Shown one piece after another: positions 50,969-59,709 of a DNA stretch of 64,000 bases. A program made the translations under genes and the position numbers. Under the pieces are notes generated by a model. The model made no database searches. It had not been told where the DNA came from and worked only from the letters and a program-made list of their open reading frames with translations. Origin of the DNA: Sedimentitalea sp042687825 (lineage in GTDB: Bacteria; Pseudomonadota; Alphaproteobacteria; Rhodobacterales; Rhodobacteraceae); contig NZ_JBHUQE010000004.1 of assembly GCF_042687825.1 (NCBI RefSeq), positions 138,712-202,711 of the forward strand. The letters run 5' to 3'. Positions within the stretch are counted from its first letter, which is position 1; every line of letters begins with the position of its first letter.

Positions 50969-53900
50969 CAGCGCGCAATCGGGCAAGCTGGGCCTTGCCG
51001 GGGGGTTGACCCGGGCCTTTATCAAGTCGTCCCTGACCCCCTTGTTCATTCTGGCCGCCCTGGCGGTGGGGCTGGTGGCGCTGACGTCGCTGCCGCGCGA
51101 GGAAGAGCCGCAGATCTCGGTGCCGCTGGTGGACATCCACATTCGGGCCGACGGGCTGCGCGCCGAGGATGCGGTCAAGCTGGTCACCGAACCGATGGAA
51201 ACCATCGTCAAGGCGATCAACGGCGTCGAACATGTCTATTCCCAGACCCGGGACGACGGCGCCATGGTCACGGCCCGCTTTCTTGTGGGCACCTCGACCG
51301 ATGCGGCGATCCTGCGGGTGCATGAAAAGGTGCGTGCCAATATCGACCGGATCCCCGTGGGCATTCCCGAACCCCTGATCGTCGGGCGCGGCATCGACGA
51401 TGTGGCCATCGTTTCGCTGACCTTTTCGCCGGCACCGGGCGGAGATGTTTCGGCCAACGATCTGACCCGGGTGGCCCGTCAGGTGCGCACGGAAATCTCA
51501 AAGATTCAGGATGTCGGCCTGACCTATCTGGTCGGGGAGACGCCCGAGGTACTGCGGATCGCGCCCGACCCGGAACGGCTGGCGCTGTTCGGGATCACGT
51601 TGCAGCAGCTGGCCGACAAGGTGGCCAGCGCCAATCGCGCCTTTAGCACCGGCAAGCTGCATGACGGCGGCGAGCAGATCGATCTGGTGGCGGGCGAGAC
51701 CCTGACCGCACCGGCCGAGATCGCCAATCTGCTGCTGAGCGCCCGCGATGGCCGGCCGGTCTATGTCGCCGACGTGGCGCAGGTCGAATTTGCGACCGAC
51801 AGCCGCGAACATGTGGTCGCCCATGTCACGCGCGGCCCCGATGGCACGATCACCCGCAGCCCGGCGGTGACGCTGGCCGTGGCCAAACGCGCCGGCGCCA
51901 ATGCGGTTCTGGTGGCCGAGGACATCCTGCACCGGCTGGACGGGCTGCAGGGCCGTCTGATCCCCGAGACGGTGCAGGTGGACATCACCCGCGACTATGG
52001 CGAGACCGCCAATGAAAAGGCCAACGAGCTGCTGTTTCACCTGGGACTGGCGACGGTCTCGATCATCGGTCTGGTACTGGTGGCGATCGGCTGGCGCGAG
52101 GGGATCGTCGTGGCCATCGTGATCCCGGTGACCATCCTGCTGACGCTGTTTTCGGCCTGGATCATGGGCTATACGCTGAACCGAGTGTCGCTGTTCGCGC
52201 TGATCTTTTCCATCGGCATCCTGGTGGACGACGCCATCGTGGTGATCGAGAACATCGCCCGCCACTGGGCCATGGCCGACGGGCGCAGCCGCACCGCCAG
52301 CGCCATCGACGCGGTGGCAGAGGTCGGCAATCCGACCATCGTCGCTACCCTGACCGTGGTCGCCGCCTTGTTGCCGATGCTGTTCGTCTCGGGGCTGATG
52401 GGTCCCTATATGAGCCCGATTCCGGCCAACGCTTCGGCCGCGATGATCTTTTCCTTTTTCGTCGCGGTGATCATCACGCCCTGGCTGATGGTCAGGATCG
52501 CCGGAAGCGCGCCGCATGACGGCGCCGGCGCCGGGCATGACAACAGCGGTGGTCGGCTGGGCCGCATCTATGCGGCCGTGGCCCGTCCTGTTCTGGCCAG
52601 CAAATCCGCCAGCCTGGTGTTCCTGCTGGTCACGGCGGTCTTGTCCTTTGGCTCGTTGGGCCTGCTCTATACCAAGGACGTGACGGTCAAGCTTTTGCCT
52701 TTTGACAACAAGTCGGAACTGGCCGTGGTGATCGACCTGCCCGAGGGAGCGGCGGTAGAGGCCACGGACGCGGTGGCGCAGCGGGTGGCCGCTGCGGTGC
52801 TGGACCTGCCCGAGGTGGTGTCGGTTCAGACCCATGCCGGCACCGCGGCGCCGTTCAATTTCAACGGGCTGGTGCGGCACTATTATGTGCGCGCCGAGCC
52901 GAACCTGGGCGATGTCCAGATCAACCTGGTGGCCAAGGATCACCGGGACCGGCCCAGCCACGATATCGCCCTGGATATCCGGTCGCGCCTGGCGTCCATC
53001 GACATGCCGGCGGGCACGGTGCTGAAAACCGTCGAGCCGCCGCCGGGTCCGCCGGTGATCGCAACCCTGCTGGCCGAGGTCTATGGGCCCGATGCCGACA
53101 GCCGACGCGCTGCGGCCGCGCGCATCCGCGAGGCTTTTGAAAGCGTGCCCTATATCGTCGATATCGACGACAGTTTCGGCACCCAGCCCCGGCGGTTGCG
53201 GGCAACGATATCCACCGATGACCTGGAGTATTTCGGGGTGCAGGAACGCGATGTCTTTGACACGCTGACCCTGTTGAACGCCGGCCAGACCGTCGGTTAT
53301 TCGCACCGTGCCGCGCGTCGCAACCCGATCCCCATCGTGGTCGAACGCGCCCGTGGTGACCGGGTAATGGACGAACGGTTTCTGACGACGCCGATTCCGG
53401 CCAATGCCCTGCCGGGTGCGCGCGGCGTGGTCGAGCTGGGCGATGTGGTGCAGGTGCATCAGGAACGCGCCTCGTTCCCGATCTTTCGCCATAATGGCCG
53501 CGACGCCGAGATGGTGATGGGCGAACTGGCCGGCGATTTCGAGGCACCGCTTTATGGCATGCTGGCGGTGGCCGAAGCGCTGGACGCGATGGACTGGGAG
53601 GCGGACACCAAACCCGAGATCCGGCTGAACGGCCAGCCCGAGGACGAAACCGGCGTCACCCTGTTGTGGGACGGGGAATGGGAGGTGACCTGGATCACCT
53701 TTCGCGACATGGGCGCGGCCTTTGCCGTGGCGCTGCTGGGCATCTACATCCTGGTGGTGGCACAGTTCGGCAGCTTCCGGCTGCCGCTGGTCATCCTGAC
53801 GCCCATTCCGTTGACCTTTCTGGGCATCATGGCCGGCCACTGGCTGTGGAACGCACCGTTTTCCGCCACCTCGATGATCGGGTTCATCGCCCTGGCGGGG

Positions 53901-54170
53901 ATGATTGTGCGCAATTCGATCCTGCTGGTGGATTTCATCCGGCACGCGGACAGGACTGGAAAATCCCCCGTCGATATCCTGATCGAGGCCGGCGCGATCC
54001 GGTTCAAGCCGATCCTGTTGACCGCGATCGCGGCGATGATCGGTGCGGTGGTGATCCTGAACGATCCGATCTTTCAGGGGCTGGCGCTGTCGCTGCTGTT
54101 CGGGCTGTTGTCGTCGACCCTGTTGACGGTTCTGGTGATCCCGGCGATCTATCGGGTCTTCAAGACCTGA
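50961..54170 (+). CDS. RND-superfamily efflux transporter
   Basis: A 1069-residue HAE1-type inner-membrane pump with twelve expected membrane segments and two large periplasmic loops. The proton-relay motif is GILVDDAIVVIENIARHWA (near residue 420), and a second-half counterpart is GMIVRNSILLVDFIRHAD. ATG 50961 overlaps the adaptor stop (ATGAATGA), so translation is coupled. The first helix begins near residue 20. Exported substrates cannot be predicted. The FNR-type box upstream of the pair suggests control by oxygen or nitric oxide. Confidence 0.94.
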   Translation: MNDSAQSGKLGLAGGLTRAFIKSSLTPLFILAALAVGLVALTSLPREEEPQISVPLVDIHIRADGLRAEDAVKLVTEPMETIVKAINGVEHVYSQTRDDGAMVTARFLVGTSTDAAILRVHEKVRANIDRIPVGIPEPLIVGRGIDDVAIVSLTFSPAPGGDVSANDLTRVARQVRTEISKIQDVGLTYLVGETPEVLRIAPDPERLALFGITLQQLADKVASANRAFSTGKLHDGGEQIDLVAGETLTAPAEIANLLLSARDGRPVYVADVAQVEFATDSREHVVAHVTRGPDGTITRSPAVTLAVAKRAGANAVLVAEDILHRLDGLQGRLIPETVQVDITRDYGETANEKANELLFHLGLATVSIIGLVLVAIGWREGIVVAIVIPVTILLTLFSAWIMGYTLNRVSLFALIFSIGILVDDAIVVIENIARHWAMADGRSRTASAIDAVAEVGNPTIVATLTVVAALLPMLFVSGLMGPYMSPIPANASAAMIFSFFVAVIITPWLMVRIAGSAPHDGAGAGHDNSGGRLGRIYAAVARPVLASKSASLVFLLVTAVLSFGSLGLLYTKDVTVKLLPFDNKSELAVVIDLPEGAAVEATDAVAQRVAAAVLDLPEVVSVQTHAGTAAPFNFNGLVRHYYVRAEPNLGDVQINLVAKDHRDRPSHDIALDIRSRLASIDMPAGTVLKTVEPPPGPPVIATLLAEVYGPDADSRRAAAARIREAFESVPYIVDIDDSFGTQPRRLRATISTDDLEYFGVQERDVFDTLTLLNAGQTVGYSHRAARRNPIPIVVERARGDRVMDERFLTTPIPANALPGARGVVELGDVVQVHQERASFPIFRHNGRDAEMVMGELAGDFEAPLYGMLAVAEALDAMDWEADTKPEIRLNGQPEDETGVTLLWDGEWEVTWITFRDMGAAFAVALLGIYILVVAQFGSFRLPLVILTPIPLTFLGIMAGHWLWNAPFSATSMIGFIALAGMIVRNSILLVDFIRHADRTGKSPVDILIEAGAIRFKPILLTAIAAMIGAVVILNDPIFQGLALSLLFGLLSSTLLTVLVIPAIYRVFKT

Positions 54171-54220
54171 GATGCCGGCAGCAGGGGCGTGGCCCGATCG
54201 GGCTGCGCCCCCGTCGAAAC

Positions 54221-54250
54221 TGATCCGGCGCGGCACCCCGTGCGTATCAC
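54221..54250 (+). promoter_or_regulatory. Candidate RpoE-type promoter of phrB
   Basis: TGATCC (54221-54226) is followed after 18 bp by TATCAC (54245-54250), 21 bp before the phrB start. TGATCC is the -35 element of the Rhodobacter sphaeroides RpoE-ChrR (singlet-oxygen) regulon, which includes photolyase and cyclopropane-fatty-acid synthase genes. The -10 match is weak. Suggestive only. Confidence 0.3.
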
Positions 54251-54270
54251 CGGCAAACACGCGGGGGAAC

Positions 54271-55692
54271 ATGGCGCAAAATTCACCGATCCTGATGTGG
54301 TTCCGGCGCGATCTGCGTCTGGGGGACCATCCGGCGCTGACCGCGGCCAGCGCGACGGGCCGGCCGGTCATTCCGGTGTTCATCCTGGACGCGGCGGCCC
54401 GGAACCTGGGTGCGGCGGCAAGGTTCCGGCTGGGCCTGGGGCTGGACGCGCTTGCACGGGCGCTGGCGGCGCAGGGCAGCCGTCTGATCCTGCGTCGGGG
54501 GGATGCGCTGGAGGTTCTGCAGGCGCTGATCGCGGAAACCGGGGCCGACACGGTCTATTGGTCGCGCCTCTATGACCCGCAGGCGGTGGCCCGGGACACC
54601 GCCGTCAAGTCGGCCTTGCGCGCACAGGGCCTGACCGCGCGCTCGTTCGGAGGGCATCTGATGTTCGAACCGTGGACGGTAAAGACCGGGACAGGCAGCT
54701 TTTACCGGGTGTTCACGCCGATGTGGAAGGCGGTCAGGGCGCGCGAGGTCGATGTGCCGCTGCCACCGCCAGACCGCATCCCGCCGCCAGAGAACTGGCC
54801 GGACAGCGATGATCTGGACGATTGGGCGATGGCGCGGGCCCTGAACCGGGGGGCGGCGGTGCTGCGACCGCATATCCAGCCAGGTGAGGCGGCCGCATTG
54901 GCGCGGCTGGACCGCTTTGTCGGGCAGGGGATCGACGCCTATCGCGACCGGCGCGACCTGCCCGCCGAGGACGGCACGTCGGGCCTGGCAGAATATCTCA
55001 GCCTGGGCGAAATCAGCCCGCATCGCTGCTGGCATGCCGCCCTGCGCGCCCGCCATGACGGCATGGCCGGGGCGGAAACCTTTCAGAAGCAGCTGGTCTG
55101 GCGCGAGTTCGCCTATCACCTGATGCATCACACCCCCCATATCCTGACCGACAACTGGCGCCGTGAATGGGACGGATTTCCCTGGATCACCGACCCGGCG
55201 CATCCTCATGTGCGGGCCTGGAAACAGGGGCGTACCGGAATGGCTTTTGTCGATGCCGCCATGCGCGAGATGTATGTCACCGGCCGGATGCACAACCGGG
55301 GCCGGATGATCGCCGCAAGTTATCTGACCAAGCATCTGATGTGTCACTGGAAAATCGGCCTGGACTGGTTCGCCGACTGCCTTGTGGACTGGGACCCGGC
55401 CAACAATGCCATGGGCTGGCAATGGACGGCCGGTTCGGGCCCCGACGCGGCGCCCTATTTCCGGGTATTCAATCCGCGAACGCAATTGGACCGCTTTGAT
55501 CCGGACCGCACCTATGTACGGCGCTGGATTGCCGAGGGCCAGGCCGACCCGCCCGCCACCGCGTGCCGCTATTTCGACGCGATTCCGCGCCGCTGGGGGC
55601 TGACGGCGGACGCGCCGTATCCCGATCCGATCGTGTCGGCAAGCGACGGCCGGGCGGTTGCGTTGAACGCCTATGAAAACCGAGATTTTTGA
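54271..55692 (+). CDS. phrB: Deoxyribodipyrimidine photolyase
   Basis: A 473-residue class I CPD photolyase. The N-terminal antenna domain begins ILMWFRRDLRLGDHPAL. The C-terminal FAD domain contains LVWREFAYHLMHHTPH, GRTGMAFVDAAMREMYVTGRMHNR and WQWTAGSGPDAAPYFRVFNP, the family FAD and lesion-binding motifs. It repairs UV pyrimidine dimers using visible light. ATG 54271 follows GGGGG 5 nt upstream. The cfa gene follows 78 bp downstream. Confidence 0.96.
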   Translation: MAQNSPILMWFRRDLRLGDHPALTAASATGRPVIPVFILDAAARNLGAAARFRLGLGLDALARALAAQGSRLILRRGDALEVLQALIAETGADTVYWSRLYDPQAVARDTAVKSALRAQGLTARSFGGHLMFEPWTVKTGTGSFYRVFTPMWKAVRAREVDVPLPPPDRIPPPENWPDSDDLDDWAMARALNRGAAVLRPHIQPGEAAALARLDRFVGQGIDAYRDRRDLPAEDGTSGLAEYLSLGEISPHRCWHAALRARHDGMAGAETFQKQLVWREFAYHLMHHTPHILTDNWRREWDGFPWITDPAHPHVRAWKQGRTGMAFVDAAMREMYVTGRMHNRGRMIAASYLTKHLMCHWKIGLDWFADCLVDWDPANNAMGWQWTAGSGPDAAPYFRVFNPRTQLDRFDPDRTYVRRWIAEGQADPPATACRYFDAIPRRWGLTADAPYPDPIVSASDGRAVALNAYENRDF

Positions 55693-55770
55693 ATAGCTTA
55701 CAAGACGTGACTTGCGCGTGATGGCGTGACAAATTAACCTTTTCATGCCGAGACCGCTGGGGGAGCGCGG

Positions 55771-56979
55771 ATGGTACTGACATCGACAGAGGGGCAGGAA
55801 AACCTGCCCAGGTACTTTGCCCAGGTGATGGAGATGCTGCGTCACCTTGAATATGGACGTCTGGACATCCGCCTGGACGATGGCCGGGTGTTTCGGGCCC
55901 AGGGCGAAAAACCCGGACCGGCCGCCGAGCTTGACGTGCACAATGACGACCTGTTCGCCCGCCTGATCCGCGAGGGCGATCTGGGCTTTTGCGAAGCATA
56001 TTTCGACCGCTGGTGGAGCACGCCGGACCTGCAGGCCTTCATGGACCTGGTGCATTTGGGCACCAACACGATCTATGACGGGTTTCCGGGCATGGGGATA
56101 GTGCGCGCCTATGAGCGCCTGCGCTTTTGGCTGCAGCGCAATCACCGTGCCCAGGCGCGCAAGAACATCAGCTATCACTATGATCTGGGCAATGAATTCT
56201 ACGCGCTGTGGCTGGACGAGACGATGACCTATTCCAGCGCGCTGTTCCGCACCGGACAGGAAGGCCTGGAGGCTGCGCAGACCGCGAAATATGCCAGCCT
56301 GATCGACCAGATGGGGGCCCGGCCCGGCGATCACATTCTTGAGATCGGCAGCGGCTGGGGCGGGTTCGCGGAATATGCCGCGCGCGAACGCGGGCTGCGC
56401 GTCACCGGCCTGACCATCAGCAAGGAACAGTTCAACTATGCGGTGAAACGTATTGAAAATGCGGGTTTAAGTGATCGTGTGACATTCAAGATGCGGGATT
56501 ACCGCGACGAGACCGGTCGCTATGATGGCATCGCCAGCATCGAGATGTTCGAAGCCGTGGGCCAGAAGTACTGGCCGGCCTATTTCCGCACCGTGCACGA
56601 CCGGTTGCGCCCCGGGCGCAATGCCACCCTGCAGATCATTACCGTCGCAGACCGGCGCTGGGACGTCTATCGGCGGGGTGTCGACTTTATTCAGAAATAC
56701 ATCTTTCCCGGCGGCATGCTGCCATCGCCCACGGTCCTGCGCGCGCAGATCGAAAAGGCCGGTCTTACCGTCGTGCGCTCTGTCGAATTCGGTGACAGCT
56801 ATGACCTGACGCTGCGGCGTTGGCACGAGACGTTCAACGCCAGGTGGGAACAGATCGCGGATCTGGGGTTTGACTTGCGGTTTCGCCGCATGTGGAATTT
56901 TTATCTGACCTCTTGCGCGGCAGCCTTTGACAGCAGGAATGTGGACGTGACACAGATAACGGTAACGCGTCCAGCCTAG
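55771..56979 (+). CDS. cfa: Cyclopropane-fatty-acyl-phospholipid synthase
   Basis: A 402-residue SAM-dependent enzyme. The N-terminal lipid-binding part (FRAQGEKPGPAAELDVHND) is followed by the methyltransferase core: YHYDLGNEFYALWLDETMTYSSA-type opening (near residue 132), SAM motif LEIGSGWGGFAEYAA (near residue 190), and the late FIQKYIFPGGMLPS. It adds a methylene bridge to unsaturated acyl chains of membrane phospholipids. GGGGGAG precedes ATG 55771. Photolyase upstream and trgA 16 bp downstream form a stress run. Confidence 0.95.
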   Translation: MVLTSTEGQENLPRYFAQVMEMLRHLEYGRLDIRLDDGRVFRAQGEKPGPAAELDVHNDDLFARLIREGDLGFCEAYFDRWWSTPDLQAFMDLVHLGTNTIYDGFPGMGIVRAYERLRFWLQRNHRAQARKNISYHYDLGNEFYALWLDETMTYSSALFRTGQEGLEAAQTAKYASLIDQMGARPGDHILEIGSGWGGFAEYAARERGLRVTGLTISKEQFNYAVKRIENAGLSDRVTFKMRDYRDETGRYDGIASIEMFEAVGQKYWPAYFRTVHDRLRPGRNATLQIITVADRRWDVYRRGVDFIQKYIFPGGMLPSPTVLRAQIEKAGLTVVRSVEFGDSYDLTLRRWHETFNARWEQIADLGFDLRFRRMWNFYLTSCAAAFDSRNVDVTQITVTRPA

Positions 56980-56995
56980 GATCCCGAACGACCCG

Positions 56996-57436
56996 ATGCC
57001 CAATGCCGCCCGACTAGTCGCCGCGATCACCCTCGCGCTGCTTGCATTCATCCTGTCCGGGCTGATCATGCCCCTGATGCCCGAAGGCACGGGGTTCGGA
57101 TATTTCACGCATATCAACATGCTGCTGGGCGTGGTGGTCGGGTGGATCGTCGTGGGCAAGCGTGCCGGGCGCGGTTGGACAGCGGCGGTCAACAACGGGT
57201 TGACCGGTATCGTGGCGTTGGTGTTTTGGGGCCTGTTTGTGCAGGGCGCCTATGAGATGATGCGCCAGGCGATGCGAAACCGGTTTGACGGGCCGTTCGA
57301 AGCTGTTCTGGCGATTTTCGAGATTGGCGCGAAATATGCGCTGACCCTGCTGGCGCCCAGCCTGATCGCCGCGGCACTGATCGGTGGCGTTCTGTCGGGG
57401 CTGGCCACCGAATACGCCTGGCGGCGCTGGCGCTAG
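56996..57436 (+). CDS. trgA: TrgA-family membrane protein (tellurite resistance-associated)
   Basis: A 146-residue protein with four hydrophobic segments, starting MPNAARLVAAITLALLAF and with GWIVVGKRAGRGW in the first loop. I recognise it as TrgA, first described in a Rhodobacter sphaeroides tellurite-resistance locus with trgB and cysK, which follow here in the same order. The biochemical role is unknown. It begins 16 bp after cfa. Confidence 0.85.
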   Translation: MPNAARLVAAITLALLAFILSGLIMPLMPEGTGFGYFTHINMLLGVVVGWIVVGKRAGRGWTAAVNNGLTGIVALVFWGLFVQGAYEMMRQAMRNRFDGPFEAVLAIFEIGAKYALTLLAPSLIAAALIGGVLSGLATEYAWRRWR

Positions 57437-57473
57437 CAGACAGCAACCCAACATATCGCAAGGATCCGCTGAA

Positions 57474-58595
57474 TTGGCCGACTTGTTTCTTCACGGCGCC
57501 CTGCGCCATCTGCCTTTGCTGGAAATCGTTCTGGGGCGCAGGGTCGACGACGCCGAACTGACACCTGCGGTTCTGTGCGGGCATGTTGTCCGGCAGCCGC
57601 CCGGCCAACCCGTTCCGCTATTGCAGGCCGACGCGGTCGGGCGCGTACCGGGCCTGCTGTTGCGCGGAGTTTGCGCGGCGGGATTGCAGCGTCTTCAGTA
57701 TTATCAAGTCAGTTGCGGGCATGATCCGCGCCCGGTTCCGGTGCAGCTGGACAATGGCGATACGGTCACCGCGCAGGTGTTCTTTTCCGCGCCCGGTGCC
57801 GGTTCCGGCGCGGCGCCCTGGTCGCTGCAGGGTTGGGTCGCGGACTGGGCCGCGATCAGCGAACAGGCGGCGCGCGAAGTCATGGCCTGGTACGGGCGCA
57901 AGAGCCCCGATGCGATCGCCGCGGCCTTGCCGGGCATCCAGCGGCGCGCCGCGGCCCATGTCAGCGCCCGGACGCGTGCCCGCGATCCGCACCGGGACGT
58001 TGCGCAAGAGGTGATCGTGCATGGCCATACCCACGCCTATGCTAGGTTCTTTGCGATGCAGGAGATGGACCTGCAACTGCGCCAGTATGACGGCAGCATC
58101 AGCCCGGTCCTGAACCGGGCGGCGGTACTGGTGGGCGAGGCGGCTGTGGTTCTGCCCTATGACCCGGTGCGCGACACCGTACTGCTGATCGAACAGTTCC
58201 GCGCGCCGCTGTTCATCACCGGTGACCGCGCCCCCTGGGTCTGGGAGCCGGTAGCCGGGCTGCTGGAACCCGGTGAGACCGCGCAGGCCGCTGCCAGGCG
58301 CGAGGCGGCCGAAGAGGCGGGCCTGATCTTGCGGCATCTGGAATCGGCGGGTGAGGTCTATTCCAGCACCGGATCCTCGACCGAATATCTGCATCTTTTC
58401 ATCGGACTGGCGGATCTCGGCGGCGATTTTTCGGCGATCGGCGGCACGGACGAAGGCGAGGATATCCGCAGCCGGGTCCTGACCTTTGACCAGTTGATGC
58501 AAGGGGTTGACGCCCGTAGCTATCGTGACATGCCCCTGGTCACGACCGCCCTGTGGCTGGCCCGGCATCGCGACCGGCTGCGCCTGGCCGGGTGA
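57474..58595 (+). CDS. trgB: TrgB-like protein: gamma-glutamylcyclotransferase-like plus NUDIX hydrolase
   Basis: A 373-residue two-domain protein. The N-terminal half (opening LADLFLHGALRHLPLLEIVL) resembles AIG2/gamma-glutamylcyclotransferase-like domains. The C-terminal half (about residues 205-365) is a NUDIX domain with GLLEPGETAQAAARREAAEE, then AGLI, matching the Nudix box. TTG 57474 is preferred: AAGGA lies 9 nt upstream and it begins the domain; ATG 57384 would overlap trgA. It hydrolyses a nucleoside-diphosphate-linked metabolite, perhaps ADP-ribose. It sits between trgA and cysK. Confidence 0.83.
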   Translation: MADLFLHGALRHLPLLEIVLGRRVDDAELTPAVLCGHVVRQPPGQPVPLLQADAVGRVPGLLLRGVCAAGLQRLQYYQVSCGHDPRPVPVQLDNGDTVTAQVFFSAPGAGSGAAPWSLQGWVADWAAISEQAAREVMAWYGRKSPDAIAAALPGIQRRAAAHVSARTRARDPHRDVAQEVIVHGHTHAYARFFAMQEMDLQLRQYDGSISPVLNRAAVLVGEAAVVLPYDPVRDTVLLIEQFRAPLFITGDRAPWVWEPVAGLLEPGETAQAAARREAAEEAGLILRHLESAGEVYSSTGSSTEYLHLFIGLADLGGDFSAIGGTDEGEDIRSRVLTFDQLMQGVDARSYRDMPLVTTALWLARHRDRLRLAG

Positions 58596-58674
58596 GGCGA
58601 TCGGGCGCGACGGCGCTTGAGGTCGGCACCCGCCGGCGATACACCTGATTTCGACAACAAGGATTGGGACCACC

Positions 58675-59709
58675 ATGCATATCGCACGCGATCTGGCCGA
58701 GGCCGTAGGACACACCCCTTTGATCCGGCTGCGCCGCGTCAGCGAAGAGACCGGTTGCGAGATTCTGGGCAAGGCCGAATTCATGAACCCCGGGCAGTCG
58801 GTCAAGGACCGCGCGGCGCTGTACATCATCCGCGATGCCATCGCCAAGGGCGAGCTGAAACCCGGCGGCACCATCGTCGAGGGCACCGCCGGCAATACCG
58901 GGATCGGTCTGGCCCTGGTTGGCGCTTCGATGGGGTTCAAGACGGTGATCGTGATCCCCGAGACCCAGAGCGAAGAGAAGAAGGACATGCTGCGCCTGGC
59001 CGGAGCCGAATTGGTGCAGGTGCCGGCGGCGCCATATCGCAACCCGAACAACTTTGTGCGCTATTCCGAACGGCTGGCCCGCGAACTGGCCCAGACCGAA
59101 CCCAATGGCGCGATCTGGGCCAACCAGTTTGACAATGTTGCCAACCGCCAGGCCCATGTGGAAACCACGGGGCCGGAAATCTGGGAGCAGACCGACGGCA
59201 AGGTCGCCGGTTTCGTCAGCGCTGTCGGATCGGGCGGCACTCTGGCCGGCGTCGCCGAAGCCCTGCAGCCCAAGGGCGTCAAGATGGCGCTGGCCGATCC
59301 GATGGGGGCGGCGCTGTATTCCTGGTATACCGATGGCAAGCTCGAAATGGAGGGCAGCAGCATCGCCGAGGGTATCGGCCAGGTGCGCATCACCGAGAAC
59401 CTCAAAGGGTTCACCCCGGATTTTGCCTATCAGGTTCCGGACAACGAGGCGCTGCCCTATGTCTTTGATCTGCTGCGCGACGAGGGTCTGGTGATGGGCG
59501 GCTCGACCGGCATCAATATCGCGGGCGCGGTCAGGCTGGCCCGGGATCTGGGGCCGGGCCATACCATCGTCACAGTGCTGTGCGACTATGGCACGCGCTA
59601 TCAGTCGAAACTGTTCAACCCGGATTTTCTGCGCGAAAAGGAACTGCCGGTGCCTGACTGGATGACCCGCGCCCCGGCCAGCATCCCTGGTGTCTTTCAG
59701 GACGCGTGA
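58675..59709 (+). CDS. cysK: Cysteine synthase A
   Basis: A 344-residue PLP enzyme. It has the PLP-lysine region NPGQSVKDRAALYII (near residue 38), the phosphate-binding loop VEGTAGNTGIGLALVG, and the SAVGSGGTLAGVAEAL loop. It makes cysteine from O-acetylserine and sulfide. Its place behind trgAB matches a known tellurite-resistance locus, where thiol supply aids detoxification. The MscS-family gene start overlaps its stop (GTGA). Confidence 0.94.
   Translation: MHIARDLAEAVGHTPLIRLRRVSEETGCEILGKAEFMNPGQSVKDRAALYIIRDAIAKGELKPGGTIVEGTAGNTGIGLALVGASMGFKTVIVIPETQSEEKKDMLRLAGAELVQVPAAPYRNPNNFVRYSERLARELAQTEPNGAIWANQFDNVANRQAHVETTGPEIWEQTDGKVAGFVSAVGSGGTLAGVAEALQPKGVKMALADPMGAALYSWYTDGKLEMEGSSIAEGIGQVRITENLKGFTPDFAYQVPDNEALPYVFDLLRDEGLVMGGSTGINIAGAVRLARDLGPGHTIVTVLCDYGTRYQSKLFNPDFLREKELPVPDWMTRAPASIPGVFQDA

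Noticed and set aside
51498..54551. A 1017-codon minus-strand open frame opposite the RND pump
   Set aside because: Shadow of the GC-rich pump gene; no ribosome-binding sequence, domain or plausible composition.
54283..56334. A 683-codon minus-strand open frame opposite phrB and cfa
   Set aside because: It covers two certain genes on the other strand; composition is typical of an antisense shadow.
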